NCBI GenBank assembly: GCA_026874595.1
Contig: CM049307.1
Location: 57,214,870 to 57,278,869, forward strand
Length of the DNA: 64,000 bases
Origin: Sipunculus nudus
Lineage: Eukaryota > Annelida > Sipuncula > Golfingiida > Sipunculidae
Reading direction: 5' to 3'
Below the pieces are notes generated by a model, which was given only the letters and a program-made list of their open reading frames with translations, searched no databases and was not told where the DNA came from. Below are positions 12,376 to 23,236 of this stretch, one piece after another. The position numbers and the translations under genes are program-made. How positions within the stretch are numbered: the first letter of the stretch is position 1; every line of letters begins with the position of its first letter.

Positions 12376-12590
12376 CCAGTGGCGTTGATTTAGGGGGGGG
12401 GGGGGGAGGGTTGATTTGCAAGCCTGAAGGTAGTGTTGAGATGGAGAAATGAAACCGGTTCTACCATTCTAATTGTGAAAATGGTTTATTTCCAGTATAT
12501 ATAAATCTTATTCTCTGAACACCAGGTGATGATTACATAGATTACCCCCCCCCCCCCCCCCCCCTGGCTAAACAGAAGGGGGGGGGGGGT
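12376..12590 (+). repeat. Dispersed CAGTGGCGTYRATTT element, copy 2
   Basis: Starts CAGTGGCGTTGATTT followed by a G-run. It later has 'attctctgaa' and 'gatgattacat' followed by a C-run, and ends in a G-run, matching copies at 4850 and 32142 but shortened in the middle. Confidence 0.5.
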
Positions 12591-13861
12591 ATTATACTGG
12601 AGGTAAGAATCGGTTGTAAATCATATTTGATGACTGAAAGATAAAAAACGACCGGTGATCGATAAATAATCGATTATTTTATGTGGCATCTATATTGCAT
12701 TGAAATATGCTGTATATAATTATACCTAAAATATTGATAGAGTAATATCAGTCGAATTTGTACATCACGCTGAAAGGTCAAGGTAATGACTGGGTTGTTA
12801 AAACTTTAAGTTTCAATGCTATATTTGCTGTTTTGTATCCGTCTTTCTTATATATCTGACAGAATAAGAATATTTTATCGGGATAATATGACTTCTTTTA
12901 ATGTGCATACATAATTTTATATGATCATTTTGCAAAAATGCAATTGGTTTAATTGATTATGAAAGAAAACGAACAATCATCGATATAATTGATTAATTGA
13001 TACACCACTAATATATAACCCCCCTCCCCCCATCCCTACCCTGTATCGTACCCCTGATTATTTGATATGCAGCCTACTATGAAAGTAATGAATAAAAAAT
13101 ACATAAATATAATATTGTTTACCCATCCACGAAGTCTAAATGAAAATCTTTAAGAACATTTGGAGAATTTTTATTGTGAAAAATTAATAAATATGTACAT
13201 TGTCGATCGTTATGTTGCTTACTATGGCCCATGAAAGTTAAAGATACCTTCCTTGTCAGAGAAAATGTAAAAATATCTATATTTTTTGTGTGTGTATGTT
13301 GTGGCAAATAGAAACGAGACCGCAGGTGAAAACATTATGAATAAAAAGATCACTGAACAGACAAAAGAGGTGATAAAATAAAATAAAAAATGCTTATCCT
13401 ATTGTTTTTTTTGGGGGGGGGACGGAGTACGGAACTAACTGATTTATTCTTTGACGTACAGCAAGCCTAACTGACATTGTTTTTATGGGGTGTGTAAAGG
13501 TGGAAGTTTATAACGTACGTAAGGCATGCACAGAGAAACTACAGTTATAGGGTTCAGTTGGGTACTCCTAAATCACTTCCCAAAGTCACTCGTATATTGA
13601 GCTCCACCAGACCTCTCATTATTCATGAATGATTGCTTGATAACCAATTTCACAAAGATAAATATTGTTTTCACATGATATATAATTTGATTCTTTGTCA
13701 ATATGATAATGTGTGAAAAATTTACTGGTAGTATTTAATTGCTTTTGGGTATAACACATTCACACAACAATCGAAAATGATATGCAGTGCGATTGCAGTG
13801 TGGTGTAAACTACACCATACATTTTAAGAATATAACTCAATCTTGTGCAACATTATATACA
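12591..13861. other. Gene-free AT-rich stretch
   Basis: I see no exon, RNA gene or repeat with a partner in the window. A short G-run lies near 13414-13421. Confidence 0.5.
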
Positions 13862-13945
13862 TTAAATATATATATGTGTGTGTGTGTGTGCATATGCATA
13901 TATGATAAAATATATAAAATATTTATATATATATATTACAAATAA
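13862..13945. repeat. Mixed (TA)n/(TG)n microsatellite
   Basis: TA and TG dinucleotide blocks with interruptions. Confidence 0.85.
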
Positions 13946-14435
13946 TATCAGTTGAATCTCATATTTATAATTAATAGAGTTACCATAAATTATTTAGTAA
14001 ATAAGGAAATAAGCAAACATTATTTAATATTGCCAAGTTAACGTCCAGTCTCGTTTACGTCCGCCGTGAACCAGGAAGCTTAGAAGCTAACATACATAAA
14101 CCAGCTGGATTTGAACTAACAAAAAGCCGAGTAGCACAAAACCTATTGTAGGTACTAATATACACGCATTGTATATGCATGTATAGTACTTGTCGTATTG
14201 GATCGAGTCCAAAAGCGGGGCTCAGGTATACGCCACATATTACACCATACATTATGTAATTGCTATACACATGTACACAATTGGATTGATTGTAACCCCT
14301 GGCCTGCATACAAAATAAACCATGCATGGGGTGGAACACTTGTCGAAGACAAGCCGATTACAAATACATGTTGTGACGTATTTATGATATGTGCTAGCAC
14401 AAGCAATATTTACCGCTTCGATCAGGGAAATTAGA

Positions 14436-14498
14436 CCAATCAGCGATCAGGAGTGTGACGTCACATGGCGTGTCAGCGTTTCAGCCCAGGTATATATA
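14436..14498 (+). promoter_or_regulatory. CCAAT, CRE and TATA promoter, cassette copy 2
   Basis: CCAAT at 14436-14440, the perfect cAMP-response palindrome TGACGTCA at 14456-14463 and TATATATA at 14491-14498 are spaced as in a focused RNA polymerase II promoter. Initiation would be expected near 14525. The CRE is also intact in copy 3 (20530-20537) and degenerate in copy 1. Confidence 0.5.
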
Positions 14499-14579
14499 CA
14501 GTTGTTTTGGCTTACGAAGGCAGCACACAGGAAGATCCGACAACAGGCCTGTACGGGCCGGGCGCTCCCCACGACCACC

Positions 14580-14636
14580 ATGACGGACTGGAAGTGGGTG
14601 TTGTCGCATGTTCAGAAAGACCAACTGTCAAGTTAA
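14580..14636 (+). CDS. 18-residue micro-ORF, cassette copy 2
   Basis: The frame reads MTDWKWVLSHVQKDQLSS from an ATG in CCACCATGACGG context. Copy 1 has the same peptide. Copy 3 keeps the first nine residues, diverges afterwards, and still stops after 18 codons. It begins 82 bp after the TATA element, consistent with an upstream ORF in a 5' leader. Function is unknown; it could equally be non-coding sequence that happens to be conserved in all copies. Confidence 0.35.
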   Translation: MTDWKWVLSHVQKDQLSS

Positions 14637-14793
14637 TGCTTACTTCGTAGTCTCTCAGGGTTTCACTCCCTGAGAACAAACACCGGCTGAAAGGCTCCAT
14701 ACCTGTAGCAGCCCCGCCATCACCCTGACAGGTGCCAGGGGTAGGGTATGAACGGCCTGGAGGCCACCGGACGCACCCAGGGGTCTGTGGTTG

Positions 14794-14803
14794 TTATATA
14801 TAA
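14794..14803 (+). promoter_or_regulatory. Second TATA element, cassette copy 2
   Basis: TTATATATAA lies 35 bp before the ATG at 14838 in a GC-rich setting (followed by CCCGCCC). Copy 1 has a slightly altered version; copy 3 has lost it to an insertion or deletion. Confidence 0.35.
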
Positions 14804-14831
14804 CCCGCCCAGCCCTGGGGGATGTGCGGTG

Positions 14832-14847
14832 GTCTCCATGGCAACGC
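14832..14847 (+). promoter_or_regulatory. X-box-like RFX site over the start codon
   Basis: GTCTCCATGGCAACGC is a near-dyad (read the other way, GTTGCCATGGAGAC) and matches known RFX-site variants. It is the part best kept in all three cassette copies, but because it also encodes MAT, coding and regulatory constraint cannot be told apart. Confidence 0.35.
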
Positions 14848-15225
14848 AACTCGTTAGTAAAGGTAAGGCATTTACATACAGTAAAATAATACACATATAC
14901 CTACCGTATATTATTTAAATTTGTTCCATGTATAGCTAAGTTACTATGCTGAGATATGGATACGGTTTACTTTTTTTTCATAAGATGTATATATGAGTAG
15001 TGAAACAATATTAGCTGTATAGGTTCAGTTAAAATTAAAAAATAATTCAGCTACTTAAGATGTCATTAGTTTGCACATGTATAACATTTGATGTATACGT
15101 TGTGAATTAAAAATAATGTATCCAATATATATTTTGGATAATATGAAACGGGCAGTTTATGTAAATAAGACCAAACATAACGGTATATGCAGGTCTTAAG
15201 GCCCCTCGGCTTGGAACGGGAGAAG
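14838..15225 (+). CDS. Two-exon gene start, unrecognised (MATQLVSKG...)
   Basis: Exon 1 (14838-14862) begins ATGGCAACGCAA and encodes MATQLVSK plus one base before donor GTAAGG. Exon 2 (15193-15225) lies between the acceptor tatatgcag and donor GTGAGT. It joins in phase to give MATQLVSKGLKAPRLGTGE. A possible 14-base third exon before GTGAGT at about 15604 fits phase. The ATG sits inside an X-box-like dyad (GTCTCCATGGCAAC), the site type bound by RFX factors at ciliary genes. Copies 1 and 3 encode MATHLVDK and MATQLANK at the same place. Later exons and the family were not found. Confidence 0.35.
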
Positions 15226-15629
15226 GTGAGTTATGTGTATAGTTGATTTATTAACATGCAACTTATTTTAAAAACTATTAAAAATAACTAACGCTTTATT
15301 CTAGAAAAAAAACATAGAAAGTATTTTAGCCTTGTCAGTGATGTGCAAATCAAAAAATTAATTCACATAAACCAAATTGGAATTGTTGGTCTTGGGATGG
15401 GTCTTCAATCTACCATAATGAGGGTATTTGTTCAGTTTGAACCCTATTTTGATGTAGTCTTATTTGTAACCCTATAACATTTCTGGTGCAACGGAGGTCT
15501 AAATCAGGACTGAAAGTGGCTTACATAGTTAAGAGTTATTACGTTAGACTGTAGTTTGCATTCATTTGCATAAGGAGAATGTTGCATGCAAGTCAGCGTC
15601 TGGAAGGTGAGTGTATATACAATACTACA

Positions 15630-15631
<2 letters not shown>

Positions 15632-15671
<40 letters not shown>
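15632..15671. repeat. (CT)n microsatellite
   Basis: About 20 CT dinucleotides. A similar CT tract precedes the related sequence at 21725, so tract and neighbour seem to have been copied together. Confidence 0.95.
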
Positions 15672-15674
<3 letters not shown>

Positions 15675-15790
15675 GAGACTACGATGTAAGGGACCTTGGC
15701 ACGGAGTCATACTAGCATTGTGTCAACGCCTCCAGCCAGTCCGCCATCAAGTCGACACAACAGGAGAACATATATAGAGACAACGTTTCT
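15672..15790 (-). repeat. Inverted partner of the micro-ORF region, with TATA
   Basis: On the minus strand this resembles the micro-ORF section of the cassette (actacg.. block and ggactgg.. block) and 21725-21830. It has TATATA near 15771-15776, then ATGGCGGACTGGCTGG encoding MADWLEALTQC and a stop (15747-15712). Compare MTDWKWVLS in the cassettes. It lies about 1.1 kb from copy 2 in opposite orientation, as the two ends of one element would. Confidence 0.5.
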
Positions 15791-17078
15791 GCTCCGGATT
15801 TTTGTTAATGTTATAATTGGGACGCGTATGTACCAATGGAATCGTGATATTTATATCTGAATAAAAAGGTATACTCATATCCCTGATCAATGTTTTTAAC
15901 CGTCTTCAGGTTTAACATGATTTCAGTTTGAGTGTGATCTGCTGAAAATTTGATTTTTTCAAGGCCATTCAATTACAAGAAAACCATGATTCTTTAAACG
16001 AATGATTTATCCATTTTTCCAATGTCCAACTTATGAAGAAATTTCCCCCAAAAATTGATTTGACATTTTAATTTATAAATTAGATGACATGCCTATGTAG
16101 TTTCCCGCCAGTCAACAAAATATATTCGGTTCGAACAGGCTCCGATAGATGAAAAAGGGCACGCTTATATGTTTTATAAACCAATATGTCTATAGGAGTA
16201 TGTATATATATACATGTGTCTAAAGAATGTACCTTAAGTATACCCTGAACAGAGCCATTAAATTTAATTGAATTTGCAATTCATATGATTAAAGGTGCCC
16301 ATATTCAATGACCCTCACACCTGCCAATGTTCATTTTATTATAAAGTAGTGGCTGTTCATTATGTGAAAGCTTTAGTCGTAAAGTTGTGGTAATGGTTAA
16401 TGTGCAATTCAGCAAACTGAGGGACGGAAAATGTAACGACGTATTCCATGGAACACATGTGTCAGTGATACTTATAACTTTTTACATGTCTGAGTGAATG
16501 TACATATCAGATAACTGTCTGCTTAAAATCTGTTGACATCCCTTGGAAAATGCTGGTTCCCTCTCTGCTAGCTGTATGTGCATTAAAATTTAATTTGTAA
16601 AGTTGTTTCCTCAAGCGTACTACATCGTTTGTTTATCCGGCCACTGCTCAATTAGACTTGAACCCAGCCATATTTGTTTTGCACAAGCCGTTTCACAGAG
16701 CCCCTGTGACCTTATATACAGTTATTGATCCGTACACATAAACCATACAATGTGAAACATAAACGTGATATTGTTTCATTTGTTAAAATGTCATACCCTA
16801 CTTCTATATTCTTTAAAGTTCCAACAAAAGCGATGTGTTTGCGGAACTTTAATATCAGAATATAAGACCTATGATATATATGATTTTGTAGTATATTGTC
16901 TCCGTATAAATCTCTGTTTCATCTCTATATAAAATTGACATACGCAGACAATAAACTTGCATAAACAAAAACGATATTTTGTTCCGACATTCATGCATGG
17001 TTCCTATATATTGACCATATATTTCTGAATTAAGGAAGACAAGTTTGTGTTTATATATACTTTATTGTTTGGCTTTTT
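15791..17078. other. Gene-free stretch
   Basis: No coding exon or matched repeat was recognised. Confidence 0.5.
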
Positions 17079-17079
17079 G

Positions 17080-17140
<61 letters not shown>

Positions 17141-17165
17141 CATATATATATATATATATATAAAC

Positions 17166-17206
<41 letters not shown>
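17079..17206. repeat. (TA)n microsatellite
   Basis: About 128 bases of mainly TA dinucleotides. An apparent Tyr/Ile-repeat ORF here is an artefact of the repeat. Confidence 0.95.
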
Positions 17207-17208
<2 letters not shown>

Positions 17209-17285
17209 ATTCCCTGAATAAAGTCCTAGGCAATTAGGTTTTGCCATTTAAAAATAATATTCAAATTATTGTACCATAAATAAAA

Positions 17286-17932
17286 CTAATGCTGACGAAA
17301 AAAAATAAAAGAGAAATCTGCCTTCCAAGGAATGCAAGCCTCCGCCATGTGGATGGGGGTTCCCATTTTTTAATACTCCTTGATGACGCTCCCAAATCCG
17401 AAAAAAAGTGCTGAATCCACACCAAAATCTAATAGATTCTTCCTTCGCCCATTCTCGAAATGGCCTGAAAACTTCATGAGTTTCCGTTCATGTTTGTGTG
17501 AGGTATGTTACAACAAACACACACACACACATTTACACATACCCACACGAACGGGAATGAGCGCATACCTTCCTAGCGGCGGTTAAAAAGGAACCTTACG
17601 TCACAGGCATTTGTGTGAATGGGCAATTCAGATTTGCATTTTAAAATAATCATGTTGTAGTAATTTGTACGCCCCATTAACCGTTTTAACTCTACTATCT
17701 TACTACCTCGTGAGTACATGCCCAAAATGAAGGAAAATATGGACATATGGGTGTTAATTAATGCCACACACAATACAGCTGGTCGCCTTGTATTACGTTA
17801 CTGCTAACTAGATATTATTGTAGTGCCTGATTGCAACACAAGTGGTCCTCACATTGCATAGTGAGATTTAGCTGTGAATTGATAATGAATATGTGATTAT
17901 GATGTGGACCTTGTTTTCTGAGAAAATGTAAG
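17286..17932 (+). repeat. Duplicated segment A with short repeat R2
   Basis: Matches 18742-19441 over its whole length, from 'atgctgacgaaaaaa' to 'ccttgttttctgagaaa'. Its first ~300 bp is repeat R2, starting near 'gaatgcaagcctccgcc' and ending near 'gaacgggaatgagcgcata'. R2 recurs alone at 50677-50945 and 61625-61945. Confidence 0.75.
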
Positions 17933-18741
17933 AGACAGCTATAGTTGAATACACTGCACAACTTTCTGTGACCAAATGCTATCCGCTGACCTGTTCTTCA
18001 TTATGCTTACAGCATATTTAATTATCACAATTATCTGAAAAGGTGACACGCTTGGGTCATCAAACCTCGATAGCTGTATCAACAGTGTTGGCAAAGGTCT
18101 TGTCAGGGCAGTGTGGTTATTCGGTTAACATAGTCGATGGTATTTTTCACGTTATGACAAAGAATACAATCGTTTAGGTTTCTGGCATGTTTTGTTCAAA
18201 TTGCGGAAGGTAAACGAATCATAAGCCAGCCAGAAAACACTCATTAATTATACACTTTGACAATGGATTTATTTTCAGCCAGTTGATCATGCATGCCAGC
18301 AGCTGAATAATATTCTGTTGATTGGCTGAACATGCATTCCACGTTAACCCAGCATGTACAACACGGTCTCTCTCTCATTAGCCCCTGAACTTTAACATTA
18401 AAAACGGAGATTTGAATATACACACGTATATATGTGTGTGAATGTGTGTGGGTGTTTAAATGGTGATCTTTGTTTTACACCAATATAAACAAATCTCTGC
18501 TACCAATAACACCTGTAAGCCACCTGAGATACTATACCTGTATGTTTCCTATGGCATGCACCTTTATTTCTTTAAACGTTCACGTCTATACTATAAATGT
18601 TAACCCAGATATATTCACATCTAGTTTTCGGTATCACATGTGTTTAAAACACGGTAATTGCTTAAGTTCCTCTGCTGGTCTAAACGATTCATCACCGAAG
18701 AAGCTGGAATGAAGGGATATATATATATATATACACACATT
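17933..18741. other. Spacer between duplicated segments
   Basis: No exon could be supported. A short TA/TG microsatellite lies at 18719-18734. Confidence 0.5.
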
Positions 18742-19004
18742 CACACATGCTGACGAAAAAAGAAGTAAAAATATAAATCTGCAGCCCAAGGAATGCAAGC
18801 CTTCGCCACGTGGAAGGGGTTCTCATTTTTTAATATTTCTATATGACGCATCTGAATCCGGAAAAGATGCTGAATCCTCACCAAAATCTAATCGATTCTA
18901 TCTTCGCCCATTCCCGAAATGCCCTGAAACTTCATTAGATTCCGTTCATGTTTGCGTGAGTTATGTAACTACAAACCCATGTGTATACAAATTAACACAC
19001 ACAC

Positions 19005-19060
<56 letters not shown>

Positions 19061-19441
19061 CGCACACACGCGAACGGGAATAAGCGCATACCTTCCTACT
19101 TGTGATAACAAAGGAACATCACGTCACAGGTATTTGTGTGAATAAGCAATTCAGATTTGCCTTTTAAAATGACAATGTTGTAGTAATCTGTGTTTACACC
19201 CCATTTATTGTTTTAACTTTACTGTCTTACTACCTCATGAGCACCTGAACAAAATGAAGTAAAATATAGTCTTATGGGTGTTAATTAATGGCATGCACAA
19301 TACAGCTAGTCGCCTTGCCTTACGTAACTGCTAACTTAATAATATTAGTGGCTGATTGCAACACATGTTGTGGTCCTCACATTGCATTGTGAAATTATGA
19401 ATATGTGATTATGATGTGGACCTTGTTTTCTGAGAAATGTA
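18742..19441 (+). repeat. Duplicated segment B with short repeat R2
   Basis: Second copy of the 17286-17932 segment, offset about 1.46 kb, diverged at many positions, and carrying an extra (TA)n block at 19010-19057. It looks like an old local duplication. Confidence 0.75.
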
Positions 19442-20439
19442 AGGGGGCCGACACTTCAAGAGAATACCGACAGAAGCACACACCCTTCCGAATTAAAGAC
19501 ACTCGTACATAATCTAAGGACAACCCCCCCCCCCCCCCCAAAAACAGGGCAAATCTTCTCTCCCAGAATATTAAAGTTTCTTCAATCCCATCTCACACTA
19601 TAAATTATATATTTTCAGTTTTCAGCACTATATATTATTCATGATTCACGTTTGATTTAAACGTTGAAAATATGGGCTAATATATGTATGACAGTACCCC
19701 CCCCCCCCCCCTCCCGAAACAAGGCGAATTGACTATGATGAACCAGATCCATTATATCAGTAATTTCTCCCACATGCATGAACATAAGAAAATAGGAAAC
19801 ATACTTCACGAAAAGGTGGATATATTAACATCTGCTTTGACTTACTTCAGTAATACGTTTTTGTGGGTTGAAGACAGTATAAGTAACGTCATAGTGTAAC
19901 AGGAGTAAACTTGAATATGTGGTCCAATCAATGTATAAAGATTGCTTGTAGTGCTCCGTAACTCATGCACATTGCTTTTTTTTTTTAAATAATTGTTAAC
20001 GTCACGTTTCATACAAGGCCTTCACAGAATACCTATTGTGACTTCAGGTGATGACTTTAGCCCCAAATTTTATTTTTTTGTTTTTTGACTGGATTATCCC
20101 GCCTCTCTTTTTTACCAAGTGTTGGGTCAGCAAAGATTATGTGACCTATTGAGTTTAATATTTGGCATATTATAAGATTCAGTGACGTATTACAAGAGTA
20201 AACACAGCAATTTGTGCTTTAACAATGAAAAAAGTGAAACTTTAGGTATGGGTATATTAGCATTTAGGTATGCGAGCTTCATTATATAAAAGGGCTAGGT
20301 AGATTAACATAGTTTTATATATAATATAATGCTGGCTTAGATTAAATTGATATATTCACTATAGTATATTTTTAGTCTTTATTATTGCCACAGTTCGAAA
20401 ATAACTGGAGCTCAATGCGTAGTATGCAGCCCACCAGTG
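19442..20439. other. Gene-free stretch with poly-C runs
   Basis: Poly-C tracts at about 19525-19539 and 19698-19711. ORF 19684-19899 reads through one of them and is not convincing. Confidence 0.5.
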
Positions 20440-21110
20440 TTTAATTCTCAGCCTGGTTATATATACGCTACCTCAGCACTGATTACCGCTTCGGCCAGGG
20501 AAATAAACCAAAATGAGGAAAGACGAGCGTGACGTCACATTCAGTTTCAACGTCTCAGCTGAGGTATATTTCAACTCCAGTACTTGCTCGCTAATGCAGC
20601 GCATATAGGAACACCAAACTAGAGATTATTTCAACAGATATGGCTTCAGACAGGTCTAATTAACGCACGCAAGTAGCGATTCTAAAAAAACAGAAGTGAC
20701 AACAGAACACACCCACCATGACGGACTGGAAGTGGGTGTTGTCACGTGTTCATATAGACCTCTCTTCAAGATAAATATGCTTACTTCTTAGTCTCTTAGG
20801 GTTTCAATTCCTAGGTATACTAAACCCCGGCTGAAAGGCTCCATACCTGTGGCAGCCCCGCCATCACCCTGACAGGTGCCAGTAGGGGCGAATTAAAAGC
20901 CAGCGCCCCCCCCCCCCTCCCCTTTTCCCCTTTTTTCGACCTTACCAAAAAATATCTGGGCCAAAAAAAAACTCCAAGTACACTTAACGTAAATTAAAGA
21001 CTAAGTGTTTAGAACAGTTACAATGTATGTCTTGCTTTATAATGCATTATATGTGTGGTGGTCTCCATGGCAACGCAGCTCGCCAACAAAGGTTAGGAAA
21101 TTTAAGAAAG
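20440..21110 (+). repeat. Promoter/first-exon cassette, copy 3 (decayed)
   Basis: Same orientation as copy 2. The CRE TGACGTCA is intact at 20530-20537, the TATA position is degraded, and the micro-ORF persists at 20718-20774 with the same 18-codon length. The segment gctgaaaggctccatacctg...tgacaggtgcca is nearly unchanged. About 180 bp, including a poly-C run near 20907-20919, then replaces the second TATA region. The ATGGCAACGCAG exon start (about 21067) survives, but its donor is the weaker GTTAGG. Confidence 0.7.
20718..20774 (+). CDS. 18-residue micro-ORF, cassette copy 3
   Basis: Reads MTDWKWVLSRVHIDLSSR. The first nine residues equal copies 1 and 2, the rest is altered, and the length is unchanged. 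Keeping an open frame while neighbouring promoter elements decay is suggestive, but not proof, of coding constraint. Confidence 0.25.
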   Translation: MTDWKWVLSRVHIDLSSR

Positions 21111-21168
21111 AAAAAGCAATGCACACCTAGCTTAAATTATTGCCATTTATAGATACCCTGTGTGTGTC

Positions 21169-21169
<1 letters not shown>

Positions 21170-21220
<51 letters not shown>
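21170..21220. repeat. (TA)n microsatellite
   Basis: About 25 TA units with one slip near 21180. Confidence 0.95.
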
Positions 21221-21221
<1 letters not shown>

Positions 21222-21643
21222 TAAGGTATAATGCAGTTATGTTATTCTTTTTATATCATATTTCACTTTTTATTATACGAATAAGGTAACTTAACCAAAA
21301 CAATACTAGCTATATTTTGTCAGTAAAAGTGATCAACCTCACCATACATGGAACATAATATCTGATTTTGGTAACAACGTATGTGGCATATTTTGATTTA
21401 TATAGTAAAATGTATCCAAAATAGAGAAAATATGTGAATAAAAAAGTGTAAAGTATGATAAAGCTAATAAAAGGCAAGGGAAAGAGATCAAATTTTAAAT
21501 TATAAAAAGGGTGAATTAAGTTATTGTCAATTTATATAAGTGAGTACATTTATAGTTAATTTATGTAAATGCGTTAGAAGTATTGAATAAAACACCGAAG
21601 GAGGCCTAGGAAGTCTTGGTAACGTCTGGTGAGGTGGGTACGC
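21221..21643. other. Gene-free spacer
   Basis: AT-rich. No counterpart of exon 2 (15193-15225) was found here, so the copy-3 gene start appears to lead nowhere. Confidence 0.45.
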
Positions 21644-21648
21644 TTCTC

Positions 21649-21700
<52 letters not shown>
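21644..21700. repeat. (CT)n with (CA)n tail
   Basis: CT dinucleotides followed by CA dinucleotides. Confidence 0.95.
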
Positions 21701-21701
<1 letters not shown>

Positions 21702-21724
21702 AACACAATCGCACACCCACACTC

Positions 21725-21830
21725 CCTGAGAAACTACGGAGAAAGAATTCTTGGAACGGGGGCCATACTGACATTGTGTGAACGCCTTCTACCAGTCCGC
21801 CGTGACGTCGCCATTGAGAGATTAGAGAAT
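21725..21830 (-). repeat. Inverted partner of cassette copy 3
   Basis: Aligns with 15672-15755 (shared blocks 'cattgtgt', 'aacgcc', 'cagtccgcc'). It stands about 1 kb from copy 3 just as 15672-15790 stands from copy 2. The ATGGCGGACTGG start is disrupted here. Confidence 0.5.
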
Positions 21831-22319
21831 GAACTAAAAATGCACTCAGAGCGCAGACCTCCGCCAAGGCAGCTCATAACCCCATATAGCACTGTCAGAA
21901 ATGCCACATTTTCCATTGAAATCATTCTTAGATCCAGTGGATGATATGCATCACCCCCAAAGTTTAATCTTTTTTTGATCAGTGCTGAATTATCTAGAAA
22001 ATTTCATAAAAATACGTTGAAAACTTTTTAGTAATGTTGCTAAAACACTAACAAACCAACACTGGCAAAAACATAACCCCCGTCCCGTGGCGAAGGTAAT
22101 TATTCTTCTACGAATTGGTTTAAGTTACGATCGAGTTGTTAATATGTATATATATGCAGAATTTTTATATATCTTAAATAAAGTGCATCAATTACCTGAT
22201 TATTGCATTGCAACCTTATTTTTGGTCGAGGTAACCATCTCCATTTTAATGCTTTCTTTATTAATCTTCACATTTATGTACGTTTTCATCGTTTTCATTG
22301 TGGTTTGAGACTGCATGCA
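21831..22319. other. Gene-free spacer
   Basis: ORF 22087-22308 is Ile/Leu-rich in AT-rich DNA and has no supporting splice or domain evidence. Confidence 0.45.
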
Positions 22320-22640
22320 TGACACGGCGGTAACACAAGCATCCTTTCATTTACATCCTGGTATCACCAAGGCCCGGTACTACCGTACCTTCAGGTCCTA
22401 GGTGCGTAATCATCCCTGTTGCAGCCTTGCAGGGTTATCGCGTGGAGGAACCCCCATTTTCGCACTCGCGAATACACGGCTATGGGGCACAACCTGCGAG
22501 CGTTCCACAACCAGAGCGTTCACTCTTGGTCTAGGCCGATCGCGAAAATCCTCACTGTTCCTGGGCTGCGATTCCAACTGACGATTTCCCTGCTTTGAGC
22601 CCTACCCTAGACAACAGAACCCTCTTGATTAACTCAACGT
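22320..22640. other. GC-rich island with a 63-codon minus-strand frame
   Basis: Distinctly GC-rich against AT-rich flanks. On the minus strand 22601-22410 is open for 63 codons without an early ATG. It includes SQVVPHSRVFASAK and many Arg and Gln residues. I see no domain or good splice sites. It may be a fragment of a retroelement or of a processed gene. Confidence 0.3.
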
Positions 22641-23164
22641 GGTTTCACATGTAATCTTTCCTGATGAAAATATTATTCACGTCCGCAGTTCTCACCACCA
22701 TTGTAGAAATAAAAAAAACATGCCCATTTTTCATTAAAAAAATGGAATAATTAAAGGTCCGATGTCCAACCGGTGGGGAAATAACGTAAACACTCTAAAA
22801 TATGTTTATAAAAAATTATAGAAAAAGATTCGATGATGTGCCTACCCCACTTGCATAGGTCTGTATATCAACCAATCTTTACGATTATCATGCACGTACA
22901 CTGCCAATTGCGTCAGTTAATCTTCAAGATTAGGGAACAACTCGAAGGCTTTGGAGGATAAAGTTGGGACAACTTTTTACACACACACACATTTTATAGC
23001 AATGCATCCGCCACCCGTGATCTGGTGTGTTTATCCCGCTTGTGTATGCATATATTTATCTTGCCATACCTACAGGGCTATATTTGTAACAGTCAAATAT
23101 AACCCACCTATCTTGAACGAAATATCCATACGCATGCAGGAAGAAACAAAGGTTTAAACATTTG

Positions 23165-23165
<1 letters not shown>

Positions 23166-23218
<53 letters not shown>

Positions 23219-23236
23219 TTATTTATTTATTTATTT
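23166..23236. repeat. (TA)n then (TTTA)n microsatellite
   Basis: TA dinucleotides pass into about six TTTA units. Confidence 0.95.

Larger units (their letters stand above)
14414..14877 (+). repeat. Promoter/first-exon cassette, copy 2
   Basis: The best preserved of three copies. Order on the + strand: CCAAT (14436), CRE TGACGTCA (14456-14463), TATATATA (14491-14498), micro-ORF (14580-14636), second TATA (14794-14803), and X-box overlapping the ATG of a short exon (14838-14862). Copy 1 (11274-11730) is its inverted match; copy 3 (20440-21110) is a decayed direct repeat about 6 kb downstream. It is GC-richer than its surroundings. It could be a multicopy gene start or a transposable element carrying promoters. 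Confidence 0.8.

Noticed and set aside
15504-15777. Arg/Glu or Ser/Leu repeat ORFs over (CT)n tracts (also 21574-21867, 24928-25201, 47780-47983)
   Set aside because: Microsatellite translation only.
17051-17233. Ile/Tyr-repeat ORFs over (TA)n tracts (also at 9551-9872, 24643-24855, 32889-33169, 49850-50131)
   Set aside because: They translate TA dinucleotides and have no coding character.
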